From positions 1,302,001 through 1,366,000 of the forward strand of contig NZ_CP006018.1 in the NCBI RefSeq assembly GCF_000706765.1: a stretch of 64,000 nucleotides of DNA. The letters are read 5' to 3'. The notes beneath the pieces are model-generated. The model saw nothing but the letters and a program-made list of their open reading frames with translations. It made no database searches and was not told the origin of the DNA. Each line of letters opens with the position of its first letter. The first letter of the stretch is position 1. The stretch comes from Bifidobacterium [indicum] DSM 20214 = LMG 11587. Lineage in GTDB: Bacteria; Actinomycetota; Actinomycetes; Actinomycetales; Bifidobacteriaceae. The position numbers were made by a program, and so were the translations under genes. This document shows, in pieces, positions 1 to 10,203 of the stretch.

Positions 1-865
1 GGACTCAATCATGGTCAGGGTCCGATAGAGGTCCCGAGGCCCCAACGGTGTCTGCACCATGACCACGGCGCAGAGGCTGGGGCCACGCCCGGCACCCGGA
101 TGGACGGAAGAGTACAAAGGCGATATCCCGACTACCTGACTACCCGGGACCCCGTCCAAGGATGCCAGGGCCACATACATGGCCTGCTTGGAGTTCTCAT
201 CGACGCACTCCATGGCAACAACCGCCTGATGCATCTGAACGGGACCTTCAGCCTCGGACGTATCCATTTGCGGCTCGGACGGCCACCTGCCATCCGTGTC
301 ATCCACATCCGCGCCTGAGCCGATTCGCATATGGTCTTCATCCGCATAGTGCCGGTTCCGCGCCTCGTCATGATGTCTGGCGAGCCCCACGCCCAAGGCC
401 GGATGAGAGGCGGAACGTGCCTGCGTCTGGCGGGCCTCCCCGCTTCCTGGCTCCACCGGGGCAGCCCCATGCTCCTGGGCTGAAACCAGGGAGGCCAGGG
501 TGGCCTGACCATCCCCTTCAGCAGCCCTTTCGATGGTCACGGTCACCTGAAAGTCCGCCTCGGTCTGATCATCGGCGCCTAGACGGGTTACCGATACCCT
601 GGTCCGCCTGACCTGATGCGAGAGAAGGATGGCATCAGCCACTCTCGTGGTCAGGGCCTCAAGAAGATCCGTGGAGTCATGCTCAATCAGGGAGATAATC
701 CTATTGACCACCTGGACATAATCCACGGTTGCGGTCGCATCATCAAACCTGCCGGCCTCGCTCAAATCAAGGAAAAGCGTGGCCATCGACCTGGTAGGTG
801 TAATCGTGTCCATCAGGAGGACTCAGGGGCTTGGCCCTGAGTCCGCTCAGTTGAATCGAATCCAT
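1..865 (-). pseudogene. folB-folK: Fused dihydroneopterin aldolase / HPPK (FolB-FolK), frameshifted near N-terminus and cut by the window edge
   Basis: This gene would make the two consecutive folate enzymes FolB (dihydroneopterin aldolase) and FolK (6-hydroxymethyl-7,8-dihydropterin pyrophosphokinase) as one chain. The ATG at 865 has a good ribosome site (GAGGGG about 9 nt upstream) and begins MDSIQLSGLRA, a typical FolB start, but that frame stops at 767-769. The rest of FolB (ATLFLDLSEAGRFDD...TVDYVQVVNRI) lies in another frame, open from about 786 to the window edge and running on into FolK (QAVVAM...VVGISPLYSS). About one base must be gained or lost near 782-786, and the HGVLPEE-type catalytic segment of FolB is also missing. 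An in-frame ATG at 813 could start a shortened protein, but no ribosome site precedes it. A sequencing error is possible. FolK continues beyond base 1. Confidence 0.65.
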
Positions 866-955
866 GCGTCAGCCCCTCTCAGCGGCACAGCAATCCCCAC
901 ACCCCATCACGACCAGGGCGACAGGCCACACAGCGCTTGTGGCGCCGAAAACCCA

Positions 956-3124
956 CTACCCCTGTGCGGGGGTGGTATTCGATGCCGGACCGGACGGGGA
1001 GGTCGTGCCGGTCACACTCCGCTCAAGCTCTTTGGGGATCTCCACCGGTGGCAGTTCGGAATCGGGCCGATTCACATCGGAGAGCCAAAGCTCCCGCTCA
1101 GGCGCTTTTCTCAGATTGGCGAAGATTGCAGCCAGCTCATCCTTGTTCAGGGTTTCCTTGACCAGGAGCTGACGGACCAGCTCATCCAGCACATCCCTGT
1201 TCCTGCTGATGATCTGCCAGGCCTCAGTGTGGGCGGTCTCGACCAGGTCGAGGACCTCCCTGTCTATGACTTCGGCAGTCTGCTCCGAGTAGGCCCGGGG
1301 CTTCAGGGCGTCAAGACCGGAATCCTGATCGCTTCCATCAGCCCACTTGATGGCACCCAGTTTGGATGAGAACCCATACTCGACCACCATCTGACGGGCG
1401 ATGCTGGTGGCTTTCTCAATGTCGTTGGAGGCTCCGGTGGTCGGGTCGTGGAAGACAACCTCCTCGGCCACACGGCCACCCATGGCGTAGGCCATCTGGT
1501 CCAGGAGTTCGTTGCGAGACTGGGAGTAACGGTCCTGGGTGGGCATGACGGCCGTGTAGCCCAAAGCACGGCCACGAGGAAGGATGGTGACCTTGGTGAC
1601 CGGATCGGTGTGGTGAAGGGCGGCGGCAACCATGGCGTGACCACCTTCGTGGTAGGCCGTATTGCGCATTTCCTCCAGGGCCATCCCCTTGGTACGACGT
1701 CGGGGACCGCTGAGCACACGGTCGATGGCCTCGTCGATGGCCCGGTTGTCGATCAGCTGCGCATCCGAGCGGGCCGTCAGGAGCGCGGCCTCATTCAGAA
1801 CATTCGCCAAGTCCGCACCGGTGAATCCGGGGGTGCGGACCGCAACGGTGTGCAGGTCGACATCCGGCACGAACGGCTTCCCCTTGGCATGAACCCTGAG
1901 GATGGCCTCACGCCCCTCCAGGTCAGGTGCCTCAACGGCCACCTGACGGTCGAAACGACCGGGACGCAGCAGGGCCGAATCCAGAATGTCGGGTCGGTTG
2001 GTGGCGGCGATGATGATCAGATTCGTATCGTTGTCGAAACCATCCATCTCGACCAGAAGCTGGTTCAGGGTCTGCTCACGCTCATCATGACCACCGCTCA
2101 TGCCGGAGCCGCGCTTGCCACCCACGGCATCGATTTCGTCAATGAAGATGATGGCCGGTGCGTTCTTCTTGGCCTCGTCGAAGAGATCACGGACCCTCGA
2201 TGCACCCAGACCGACGAACATCTCGACGAAGTCAGAACCTGCCATGGAGTAGAAGGGAACGCTGGCCTCACCGGCTATGGCCCGGGCCAGAAGGGTCTTA
2301 CCGGTTCCAGGAGGGCCATAGAGCAGGACACCGCGAGGTATGCGGGCACCCAGCGCCTTGTACTTCGAGGGGTCCTTGAGGAAGTCCTTGATCTCCTCGA
2401 CCTCCTGTACAGCGGCCTCCTCGCCGGCCACATCGGCGAACTTCGTCTTCGGGGTCTGCCCGTCATTAAGCCGGGCCGAGTTCTTCTTGCCCCCCATGCC
2501 GAACATGTTGCCCCCGGCTGCCGAGGACATCCTGGAAAGCAGGAACCAGAACACACCAAGGATGATCAACATGGGCAGAACCGAGGAAATCAACAGGCTC
2601 ATCATGCTGGTCTGGGGAACAACCGAGTTGTAGCCCTCGCTCAGGTTGGCCTTTTCGACGGCCTTGACCACCTGGGGACCCTGGTCGAACACGTAGTAGA
2701 ACTGAACGTCCTTGCCGAAATTCTTGTTTGTCTTCTTCCCCTGGAAGCCCTCGACGTCCTTGGTGAAATCGTCGTTGAGCTTGAGCTCGACCACCTGCAT
2801 CTTCTCGGTTATCTCAGCGGATTTGACCGCCCCGCTCCTCTGGTTACCGGCCAGAAGCTCCAGACCATCCTTGGTGTCGATGGTCTGAGGGCCGTTCTGG
2901 CTGCTGAAGAAGCCGAAGATGCCCATCATGATCAGTACGGCCAGTACCGCCCAGAGCCAGGGAGAACGCCAGAAGGACCGGTTCGAGTCCGGCCCTTTCC
3001 CGTCTCCCCCGTTTTGGTTGAAGTTGAAGAAGGGGTTGTTGCCCTTGTCTGGGCCATTTCCCCCATTTCGGTTGCCGCCGTTGTTCCTGGGCGGACCCTG
3101 CTGTGGTCCCTGCGAGTAGCTCAT
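956..3124 (-). CDS. ftsH: ATP-dependent zinc metalloprotease FtsH
   Basis: Membrane-bound AAA+ protease that removes misassembled membrane proteins and some regulators. The 722 residues are close to the usual size plus an extended N-terminus. In order they show an Asn/Gly-rich cytosolic N-terminus, a first membrane segment (about 53-70), an extracytoplasmic part, a second membrane segment (about 180-200), Walker A (GPPGTGKT), Walker B ([12 protein letters not shown]), the second region of homology (RPGRFDRQV) and the zinc site HEGGH in the C-terminal peptidase domain. The tail is Ser/Thr/Pro-rich and of low complexity. Its ATG overlaps the hpt stop as ATGA, so the two are translationally coupled. 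Only 90 bp separate its stop from folB-folK, with no folE or folP between. Confidence 0.97.
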   Translation of the reverse strand: MSYSQGPQQGPPRNNGGNRNGGNGPDKGNNPFFNFNQNGGDGKGPDSNRSFWRSPWLWAVLAVLIMMGIFGFFSSQNGPQTIDTKDGLELLAGNQRSGAVKSAEITEKMQVVELKLNDDFTKDVEGFQGKKTNKNFGKDVQFYYVFDQGPQVVKAVEKANLSEGYNSVVPQTSMMSLLISSVLPMLIILGVFWFLLSRMSSAAGGNMFGMGGKKNSARLNDGQTPKTKFADVAGEEAAVQEVEEIKDFLKDPSKYKALGARIPRGVLLYGPPGTGKTLLARAIAGEASVPFYSMAGSDFVEMFVGLGASRVRDLFDEAKKNAPAIIFIDEIDAVGGKRGSGMSGGHDEREQTLNQLLVEMDGFDNDTNLIIIAATNRPDILDSALLRPGRFDRQVAVEAPDLEGREAILRVHAKGKPFVPDVDLHTVAVRTPGFTGADLANVLNEAALLTARSDAQLIDNRAIDEAIDRVLSGPRRRTKGMALEEMRNTAYHEGGHAMVAAALHHTDPVTKVTILPRGRALGYTAVMPTQDRYSQSRNELLDQMAYAMGGRVAEEVVFHDPTTGASNDIEKATSIARQMVVEYGFSSKLGAIKWADGSDQDSGLDALKPRAYSEQTAEVIDREVLDLVETAHTEAWQIISRNRDVLDELVRQLLVKETLNKDELAAIFANLRKAPERELWLSDVNRPDSELPPVEIPKELERSVTGTTSPSGPASNTTPAQG

Positions 3125-3708
3125 GCGCTTTCCCCCTGGTTCTGTTCCTGCGTCAGATACTCGTCCGATTTGAGCACGGCGATCGAGTCAAGATTACGGT
3201 ATTGCTCGTCATAATCAAGACCGAAGCCGACTACGAACTCATCGGGAATGGTGTATCCGGGATACTTGACGTCCACTTCGACCTCATGCCTGACGGTCTT
3301 GTCGAGCAGGGCGAAGACCTCTACGGATGCGGCCCCACGGGATTTCAGCTCGTTCACCAGCCAGTGCAGGGTGTATCCGGAGTCGATGATGTCCTCGACG
3401 ATCAGAATATGCCGGCCGCGTACATCGCACCCCAGATCCATCCGCACCGTAATGTCACCGTTCGAAACCGTGGTCTTCTGACCGGGATAGCTGGAGATGC
3501 TCATGAACTCGATCTGGACCGGGATGGTAACGGCCTGGGAGATGGCTGCCAGGGTATTGAAAGCCCCCTTGAGCACGGCCACCATCATCAGGTCCTTGCC
3601 CTGATAATCCTTGCTGATACGGACGGCCGTCTTCTGAATCAGGTCCTCTATCTGTTGCTTGGATACCAACTCATGATCAATGTGGGATTCAATATCAGCG
3701 ATTCGCAT
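3121..3708 (-). CDS. hpt: Hypoxanthine phosphoribosyltransferase
   Basis: Purine salvage enzyme that joins hypoxanthine or guanine to PRPP, giving IMP or GMP in the cytosol. The 195-residue product has the PRPP-binding motif [14 protein letters not shown] and the family's VAVLKGAF and [15 protein letters not shown] segments. The frame stays open far upstream, but that extension runs through tilS in another frame. The ATG at 3708 (MRIADIES) follows GGAG and gives the normal length. The gene overlaps the end of tilS by 14 nt and its stop overlaps the ftsH start, so tilS-hpt-ftsH look co-transcribed, an arrangement common in Gram-positive bacteria. Confidence 0.95.
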   Translation of the reverse strand: MRIADIESHIDHELVSKQQIEDLIQKTAVRISKDYQGKDLMMVAVLKGAFNTLAAISQAVTIPVQIEFMSISSYPGQKTTVSNGDITVRMDLGCDVRGRHILIVEDIIDSGYTLHWLVNELKSRGAASVEVFALLDKTVRHEVEVDVKYPGYTIPDEFVVGFGLDYDEQYRNLDSIAVLKSDEYLTQEQNQGESA

Positions 3709-4804
3709 GGACTCCATCATTGCATATGAGAATGACTTGACACTTACGAAAAGCTGAATACGAACTGGGAAAAACAGGCCCCTGCTGGCCGTGCCAATCC
3801 GAAGCCAGGGCATCCAACGATTCAACCTGTTGGGAGCTCGCCGGGACTCCCAGATTCGACAGAAGGTGGGCCAGGAACCGTAAGCGAAGGGCCGAATCCC
3901 GGGTGGAAAGGCTGCGGGCATCCAGACGAGCCAGAATCCCCTGGTCGGCGTCATCGGGTTCGGGGGGCATGACCACCTGGTCGGCCAGAGCATCCGCCTG
4001 CCGGTCCAGATATTCGGCATCCCGCCTGGCAAGGTCCGCCCCTTGGGTCAGACGACGGACCATGTCGCGACCGGCGAACCGGCTCAGCCCAGGCAGGAGG
4101 TCATGCCGCACCCGCGAGCGCAGGGGAAGGTCCGCAGGAAGGGGCTGGTCGTCAGGGAACCCGTCGCCGTTGGTGGGGTCATCCCACCAGGAGAGCCCCT
4201 GCTGCCGGCATATCTCCGTCGTCTCCTGCCGGGTAAGTCCCAGGAAGGGGCGCAGATAGTCGAGCCCGTCCCGTTTCATCCGATGGTTCATGCCGGTGAT
4301 GGCATCCAGACCTTGGGACCTGATAAGCCCGATGAGCACGGTCTCGGCCTGGTCATCCATCGTGTGGGCCAAAAGGACGGCTGAGGCGTTGACGCGTCCG
4401 GCTTCTTCCCCTATGGCCTCATACCTGGCCTCACGGGCATCGGCCTCCAGACCTGCACTGGTGCGGCGCACTTGGACAGACCTAACCAGAACAGGGTCCA
4501 GACCCAGCTTCCGGCAGTTCGCTGCGGCTTCGAGGCTGACTCGATCGGACCCCTCGGAGAGCCCATGATCAATCAGGATCGCCCCGCATCGCAGACCCAA
4601 CATGGCCGAGACCGTAGCAGCAACCGATGCCAGAGCCATGGAGTCCCGCCCGCCGGAGCAGGCAACAAGTACGAGCGGCGCATCGGGGTCGGGCAGATGG
4701 CTGCCGTGTCGGGTGAACCTATCGCCCTGCCTGCCCAGCCCGGCATCCTCAAGACTGGAGCGGAGGGCTCCCACAGCCTTCTTCATCTGAGCGGAATACA
4801 CCAC
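3695..4804 (-). CDS. tilS: tRNA(Ile)-lysidine synthase
   Basis: Adds lysine to C34 of tRNA-Ile(CAU), so that the tRNA reads AUA and is charged with isoleucine. The 369-residue product carries the N-type ATP pyrophosphatase P-loop SGGRDS at about residues 50-55 and the LAHTMDDQAETVLIGLIR segment of the family. The C-terminal half is short and diverged, as in many actinobacterial TilS. The start is a GTG at 4804 preceded by AGGAGG; an internal ATG at 4786 is possible. It lies 31 nt downstream of the PBP4-type gene, so all may share a transcript. Confidence 0.93.
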   Translation of the reverse strand: MVYSAQMKKAVGALRSSLEDAGLGRQGDRFTRHGSHLPDPDAPLVLVACSGGRDSMALASVAATVSAMLGLRCGAILIDHGLSEGSDRVSLEAAANCRKLGLDPVLVRSVQVRRTSAGLEADAREARYEAIGEEAGRVNASAVLLAHTMDDQAETVLIGLIRSQGLDAITGMNHRMKRDGLDYLRPFLGLTRQETTEICRQQGLSWWDDPTNGDGFPDDQPLPADLPLRSRVRHDLLPGLSRFAGRDMVRRLTQGADLARRDAEYLDRQADALADQVVMPPEPDDADQGILARLDARSLSTRDSALRLRFLAHLLSNLGVPASSQQVESLDALASDWHGQQGPVFPSSYSAFRKCQVILICNDGVHANR

Positions 4805-4835
4805 GATGCACCATCCCTCCTCGGCGTACGCACGG

Positions 4836-6293
4836 TTACAAACGGTCCAGGGAGGTGACCAGCCGATCCACGGCCTGCCGGGCGGCAGCCATATCCTCCG
4901 GGTTGTTGACGATGACGGCGAAGACCAGACTCCCGCCGGATCTTCGGGAAACGTTGCCCGTCATGGATGTGACCTGATCCAGGGTGCCGGTCTTGACCCT
5001 GACCAGACCGTCTGCGAGATCATTCACTTTCCTCTCCGCTGCGGTTCCAGTCAACCCAACGACTGAGAGTCCTTTGGCAACGGGGGTGATTCCCTTGGAT
5101 TCAAGGGCAAGCTCCTGTATCTGAACCAGGGTGTTCACACTCAGCTCGGATCCGGGGGCCAGTCCGGAGCAATCGGCCATGACCAGCCCACCTGTATTCA
5201 CTCCAAGGTGGTCAAGCGCCTCTGTAACGGCCTTTACGGCTCCACCAGGGCTGTTCTCCTTGCCCAGTTTGGCTGCGGTCAGTCGGCCGAAGAGCTCTGC
5301 CAGCGTGTTGTCTGATGTTCTGAGCATCAGAGCCATGATTTCGCTGAGACGAGCTGACTGAACACTGGCGATGACCGACCCTTGTCCGGATTCGGCCTGA
5401 TTGGGCTGATCCGGATTATCGACCTTTATACCGTTGCCTGCCAGGACCCTGGCAAAGACCTTGGTGGCCTCTGCCGCCGGATCGACAACCCTGGGCAGAT
5501 ATACACCGCCTGCATCCGGATCGGTACCTTGTTGGATGCCGGTCCAGTCACGGGCCTGGTCGATGGCCATGGAAGTGGGATGCTGGAAGTAAACACCGTC
5601 GGGATTGTTTTCCTGGATTCCTTCGGGTTCCCCTTCCTCACCGAAGAGACTGTCGTCATAGGCCACCCACACCCGGCTGACACCGGCTTTACGCAGGGCT
5701 CCAGCCGTCTTCGCGGCCAGGCTGGACAGACCTGCACGGCCGTTGACATGAGCGGGATCATTGTTGCCTGTCCCCAGCAGCATATCGCCATGTCCTTTGA
5801 GCACCAGCACGGCGTGGTCGCCCGAGACCTCTCTGAGCTGCACATCGGTGGTCAGGCAGGATGACATATCCAGTTCGGAGGCGGCTGCGGCGGCCGTCAG
5901 GGTCTTCATGGTCGAAGCGGGCTGCCGCACCACCTGGGCAGACTCTTCAATGACCGGCCTCCCATCCGCCTGGTGGACGACCAAGGAGTAGTCATGCCCC
6001 AACCCAGGACTGGTGGTGAACTCTTCTACCAGCTGCCGGGCCACGGCTTGGTCAACAGGACCACCGGCACCGTCATCCCCCAGGTCATCTGCGGGTGTAC
6101 GGATGGATCTGGCCGGCGATATGGTTCTGGTTCTGGATGTTTCCAGGGTCAAGGGACCTGGCAGGAGGTCCATGACGTCCGCAACTGCATACCCACCGAT
6201 CAGGATCACCGACATCAGGATGGACAGGGCCACTCTCCACCGCCGCGCCACCAGCGACCCTCGGGTCTGCACCACTTGGTGTCTACCATCCAA
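4836..6293 (-). CDS. dacB: PBP4-type D-alanyl-D-alanine carboxypeptidase/endopeptidase
   Basis: Penicillin-binding peptidase of family S13 that trims or cleaves peptidoglycan stem peptides outside the membrane. A single N-terminal membrane segment (about residues 20-40) anchors it. The active-site triad is complete: S127-T-M-K130, S327-D-N and K434-T-G. The 485 residues match the family. The start is a TTG at 6293 with AGGAG seven bases upstream; no ATG fits as well. It is the first of the tightly spaced dacB-tilS-hpt-ftsH series. Confidence 0.93.
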   Translation of the reverse strand: MDGRHQVVQTRGSLVARRWRVALSILMSVILIGGYAVADVMDLLPGPLTLETSRTRTISPARSIRTPADDLGDDGAGGPVDQAVARQLVEEFTTSPGLGHDYSLVVHQADGRPVIEESAQVVRQPASTMKTLTAAAAASELDMSSCLTTDVQLREVSGDHAVLVLKGHGDMLLGTGNNDPAHVNGRAGLSSLAAKTAGALRKAGVSRVWVAYDDSLFGEEGEPEGIQENNPDGVYFQHPTSMAIDQARDWTGIQQGTDPDAGGVYLPRVVDPAAEATKVFARVLAGNGIKVDNPDQPNQAESGQGSVIASVQSARLSEIMALMLRTSDNTLAELFGRLTAAKLGKENSPGGAVKAVTEALDHLGVNTGGLVMADCSGLAPGSELSVNTLVQIQELALESKGITPVAKGLSVVGLTGTAAERKVNDLADGLVRVKTGTLDQVTSMTGNVSRRSGGSLVFAVIVNNPEDMAAARQAVDRLVTSLDRL

Positions 6294-6401
6294 TTGAACA
6301 CTCCTGCGAGGAAGACCCCCACCCCGGGGGAACGGGTATGAACATCAGACAGCCTAGTCCACCCCGGCCCCGGCCCTCACGCCCGGGTCTCCGTGGAGAG
6401 C

Positions 6402-7628
6402 CTATTTCCCGCTGTGCTCGATGGGTTTCCACCCAGGGTTGGCGAAGATGGCCTGGAAGGAGATGGGCAGGTAGCTCAACATGAAGATTGGGAAACTCAG
6501 GCAGTATGCGAAGAGCTCCTTGTTGGAGGCGCCGATCTTGTCACGCTCAGCCAGGACGGTGATGGCAGCCAGACCCATCAATGCAAGAATGCCCAGGAGC
6601 GCAGAAGCCACCCAATCAACCAGTTCCGTTATCTGACTCGCCCAGGTCACAAAGCCGAGGGCGGGGAACAGGACGCCGAAGACGCAACGGATGACGGCAA
6701 GAACGGTCAAGGGGCAGATCAGTATGGTCAGATCGACTGCCGAAAAGTCACGTTCCCTGAAAGCACGACTTATCAGGGCAGGCCCGTAGTAGCGGAAGAC
6801 CTGGAGGAAGCCCTTGCTCCACCGCAACCGCTGTCGCCAGCTCTGCTTGAAGGTTACGGGTTGCTCGTCATAGAGGATTGCGGTGCCGCAATACCCGATC
6901 CTGTCACCGTGGAGAACGGAATCCATGGTGAACTCCAGATCCTCGGTCAGAAGGTGGAATTTCCAACCATTGTTGCGCTCCATGACCTCCCTGGAGAACA
7001 TGAATCCTGTACCGCCCACGTGGCAGCTGGACCCGAAGACCATCCTGGAGGAATTGAGGAAGCGCGATTCCCTGATGAACCACAGGGCCGACCCCGAGGA
7101 AACCCAGTTGTCGGAAAAGTTGACGGAGTTGCGATAACTGGTCAGGATACGGAACCCGGACTGGAAGGCCTTGTTCATCTCTTCGATGTAGTGACAGTCA
7201 AGCCGGTTGTCGGCATCGAAGACGAAGAAGGCGTCATACTGCTTTGAGTACCCCTGGCTGATGATGTTGTCAAGAAGATAGGAGAGGGCGTACCCCTTGC
7301 CTATCCGTTCGGAGTCTTGCCGCTCGACCACGTGGCAGCCCTTGGACCGGGCCAGCCCGGCCGTATCATCGGTGCAGTTGTCGGCCACCAGCCAGATGTC
7401 GACCATACTGCTGGGATAGGTTTGAGACTGGATGGAGTCGATCAGCGTCCCGACCACACCCTCCTCGTTACGGGCCGAAATCAGGACCGCGAAACGTTTG
7501 TCATAAGGGGCCTTGGGGAAGACTACAGGCTTGGACACGAATGAGGTCACGATGCAGATGGCCTGATAGATCACACCGACCGACCCCAGAATCATCATGA
7601 GGATGTCAAGCACCTTCAAAAAGGCCAT
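6402..7628 (-). CDS. Membrane-bound glycosyltransferase, family GT2
   Basis: Processive-type GT2 enzyme, probably moving sugar from a nucleotide sugar onto a cell-surface polymer. The 408-residue product has an N-terminal membrane helix, a GT-A domain (VLISARNEEGVV, the DxD-like FDADN, TEDLEF) and the acceptor motif QRLRWSKG, then several C-terminal membrane helices. QxxRW with flanking helices is typical of hyaluronan, cellulose and poly-GlcNAc synthase relatives. I chose the ATG at 7628, with AAGGAG eight bases upstream and a TGATG overlap with the AI-2E permease, over an in-frame GTG at 7637 that lies too close to that site. The product sugar is not predictable here. Confidence 0.85.
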   Translation of the reverse strand: MAFLKVLDILMMILGSVGVIYQAICIVTSFVSKPVVFPKAPYDKRFAVLISARNEEGVVGTLIDSIQSQTYPSSMVDIWLVADNCTDDTAGLARSKGCHVVERQDSERIGKGYALSYLLDNIISQGYSKQYDAFFVFDADNRLDCHYIEEMNKAFQSGFRILTSYRNSVNFSDNWVSSGSALWFIRESRFLNSSRMVFGSSCHVGGTGFMFSREVMERNNGWKFHLLTEDLEFTMDSVLHGDRIGYCGTAILYDEQPVTFKQSWRQRLRWSKGFLQVFRYYGPALISRAFRERDFSAVDLTILICPLTVLAVIRCVFGVLFPALGFVTWASQITELVDWVASALLGILALMGLAAITVLAERDKIGASNKELFAYCLSFPIFMLSYLPISFQAIFANPGWKPIEHSGK

Positions 7629-9097
7629 CAGCGCCACTCCTTACGCGGATTAGCCTCCTGGGAGGATTGCGCAGGGCTTCCGGATTCAGTGTTTCCCTGC
7701 CCTGCCTCACCACCCTCGGTCCCCTTGAGCGGACTCTTGCCCTTGGCCTGGGCCTTGTCGGACTTGGGAATGGCAACGGTCCGTGACTCGTCAAGGTCCT
7801 CCGCCGTCGGCGGCCGATAAAGCTGTTCCGCAATCCTGGAAACAGGATCCTGAACGCTCACCCGGGCACTGCTCCCCTTGGCCGACCGGGCACCTACGTG
7901 ATTGGTGACCGGTTGGACCACGTGCTCGTTGAAGGCCTCGACGCTCTCGACCACCTTGGACTTTCCTACCGGCTTGGGATCCTGCATCAGCGGAGAATCA
8001 ATCAGCTCATAGTGTTTGATGGAAGCGTTGAAAATCGCCTGGAAGCTGGCGGCAAGAGGCAGAGCCAGGAAGGCCCCGAGAGCTCCGAAGACAGCGCCGA
8101 ATGCCAGGACGGAAAGGAAGGCCACGGCCGGATTCAGGTCCATAGTCCGCTCCGATATCTTCGGCGCCAGGATAAGGTTCTCTATCTGCTGGTAGATGAT
8201 GATGTAGACAAGGACAGCCACGGCGATCAGGAGCCCCTTGCTCCCCCAGGCCACCACAATCGGTATGGCACCTCCGATATAGGTGCCGATGGTGGGAACG
8301 AACTGGGAAACAAGACCGCAGAACAGGGCCAGCGGCAACCAGTAGGGCACCTTGAGGGCGACCAGGAAGACCGACATGCAGGCTGCCGAGATCAGGGCCA
8401 GGATGGTCCTGCTGAAGAGGAAGCTGGAAATCTGGTCCTGGGCGATGGTCCACACGAAGAGGAAACGCCGCTGGCTGTTGGGCCCCAGCCACTGGCAGAG
8501 GCTCCTGCGCAGTTTCGGACCGGCGGCGGAAATGTAGTAGGTGACCAGAAGGACGGTCATCATGTTGATGATGACCCCGAAGAAGCCCACGGTCGTATTC
8601 ACGGCCTGCCCGGCGAAGTCGGTCACCCAGGAGGATTGGATGTTCTTGGCTATCTCACCCCCCAGATCCTGCATGGGAGGCATGCGCCACTGGGTGTACT
8701 TCCCCATGAAATCTACTATCTGGTCATAAAAGGCCGGAGCCCCATTGACCATGCCGATCAGCTGCTTGACGAAAAGGTTGCCGAACAACCCCATCAGGAT
8801 GATGACAACGACAATCAACCCGATCAGGGTGACGGCCGACGCCGCACCTCGCTTCCAACCGTGCCGGACCAGGTTGACCACCAGGGGTTCCATGGCCAGG
8901 GCGACGAAGACCGAGATAATCACGTCCAGCACCAGGAATTCAAGCTTCCACCAGGATGAATAGGCGAACCAAGCCAGGAACACCGCGATGACCACATAGA
9001 AGAGGGCCCGACCGAACCACTCCGGTGGTCTGCGAGGGTCACCCTTGGGCGGGAAGACAGTCGCAAAATCGAACAGCTGCTTTTTATCGTTCGCCAT
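7628..9097 (-). CDS. AI-2E family transporter (PerM-like permease)
   Basis: Polytopic membrane protein of the AI-2E transporter family, whose substrates are mostly unknown despite the name. The 489-residue product has about eight membrane helices, the long amphipathic middle part typical of the family, and the conserved stretch VSQFVPTIGTYIGG. After the last helix comes a cytosolic tail of about 125 charged, low-complexity residues. The frame is open much further upstream but that part is unrelated, so I place the start at the ATG at 9097, after GGAG; an ATG at 9106 is an alternative. Its stop overlaps the start of the glycosyltransferase gene, and a second glycosyltransferase is divergent, so export of a surface carbohydrate is a possible shared role. 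Confidence 0.87.
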   Translation of the reverse strand: MANDKKQLFDFATVFPPKGDPRRPPEWFGRALFYVVIAVFLAWFAYSSWWKLEFLVLDVIISVFVALAMEPLVVNLVRHGWKRGAASAVTLIGLIVVVIILMGLFGNLFVKQLIGMVNGAPAFYDQIVDFMGKYTQWRMPPMQDLGGEIAKNIQSSWVTDFAGQAVNTTVGFFGVIINMMTVLLVTYYISAAGPKLRRSLCQWLGPNSQRRFLFVWTIAQDQISSFLFSRTILALISAACMSVFLVALKVPYWLPLALFCGLVSQFVPTIGTYIGGAIPIVVAWGSKGLLIAVAVLVYIIIYQQIENLILAPKISERTMDLNPAVAFLSVLAFGAVFGALGAFLALPLAASFQAIFNASIKHYELIDSPLMQDPKPVGKSKVVESVEAFNEHVVQPVTNHVGARSAKGSSARVSVQDPVSRIAEQLYRPPTAEDLDESRTVAIPKSDKAQAKGKSPLKGTEGGEAGQGNTESGSPAQSSQEANPRKEWR

Positions 9098-9214
9098 GGT
9101 CTCCATTATCCCAATCATGCTGACATGATTCGACCCCTGGGAAAGAGCCCTCGGGAATCCGTCCGGCCTGCCGATTTTCTGCCGGTGTATCCCGTGACAC
9201 GTATCCTGTAAACC

Positions 9215-10105
9215 ATGTTGACCGTTTCCATAGTCATTCCTGCCTGGAACGAGGAGGATCGCATAGGTGATTGCCTCGTCAATGCCACCAGGCAAAGTCA
9301 GGCCCCGCTCGAGGTTCTGGTCGTGGACAACAAATCCACCGACCGCACAGCGGCCATCGTCCAGGACTTCATCGACCGCAATCCCGACCAGCATGTGGAA
9401 CTTCTCCATCAGGACAAGGACCAGGGATTGATTCCCAGCCGGAACTACGGGCTGGACAGGGCCAAGGGCGACATTCTCGGCCGAATCGATGCCGACTGCA
9501 TGCTGAGACCGAACTGGGTCGAGGTGGTCAGCCGTACTTTCACCGAGGACCCGGACGCCATGGGGGCCACCGGCCCTGTCGCATACTACGACATGCCCGG
9601 AAAGAACATCGGCCTTAAGGGCGACGACACCATACGTAAGGCCATCTATCGTGCCGACGATGGCCAGTACCTGCTGTATGGCTCCAACATGGCACTTCGC
9701 GCCACGGCATGGAAGGCCATTCGCAACGAGGTCTGCAGAGACAAGGCCGATATTCTGCACGAGGATGTCGATGTCTCCCTCCACCTGATCGACCAGGGAT
9801 TCAAAACCGTCTACTGTAAGGACATGAACGCAGGCATATCGGCCCGCAGGATGGATACCTCCTTCACCTCCTTCCGCCACTACATGCAGCGGTTCAAGAA
9901 CACCTTCGACGCCCACCCCCAGCACACTCGCGAACAGAAGCCGGAACACACGCTTTACGCCCTCTATCCGATTCTGCGGGCCTTCTACCCCGTTTACCAG
10001 AAGTACCTGGAATCAGCTGACATCAACCCGGCGGAACGGGTATGGATCAGCGAGCAGATGGAGCTCTTCCACCGCCATGAGCAGGAGATGGATCAGGAAG
10101 ACTGA
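9215..10105 (+). CDS. Glycosyltransferase family 2
   Basis: Soluble GT2 glycosyltransferase of 296 residues with a standard GT-A fold. It shows the N-terminal VSIVIPAWNEEDRIGDCL, nucleotide-sugar contact VVDNKSTDRT, the DxD-type metal site RIDADC and the acceptor region ILHEDVDVSLHL. The C-terminus lacks membrane helices, unlike its neighbour at 6402-7628. It is divergent from the AI-2E permease gene by 117 bp. There is no strong ribosome site before the ATG. Acceptor and sugar are unknown. Confidence 0.85.
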   Translation: MLTVSIVIPAWNEEDRIGDCLVNATRQSQAPLEVLVVDNKSTDRTAAIVQDFIDRNPDQHVELLHQDKDQGLIPSRNYGLDRAKGDILGRIDADCMLRPNWVEVVSRTFTEDPDAMGATGPVAYYDMPGKNIGLKGDDTIRKAIYRADDGQYLLYGSNMALRATAWKAIRNEVCRDKADILHEDVDVSLHLIDQGFKTVYCKDMNAGISARRMDTSFTSFRHYMQRFKNTFDAHPQHTREQKPEHTLYALYPILRAFYPVYQKYLESADINPAERVWISEQMELFHRHEQEMDQED

Positions 10106-10203
10106 TCAAGCCGTCTTCCATGCCCCCCTATACAGCCTCTCTCCCCCGACACGGCACACCAGGCTTGCCTGGTCCGGGGGAGCCAGGTATTATAGGCACG
10201 TTC

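Noticed and set aside
1448-3214. Long plus-strand open frame of about 588 codons opposite ftsH
   Set aside because: It mirrors the conserved FtsH reading frame, has no recognisable domain and has no ribosome site; it is a high-GC antisense artefact.
9098-9949. N-terminal extension of the AI-2E permease (about 280 residues)
   Set aside because: It runs antisense through the glycosyltransferase gene, has no matching pattern, and a ribosome site precedes the ATG at 9097.
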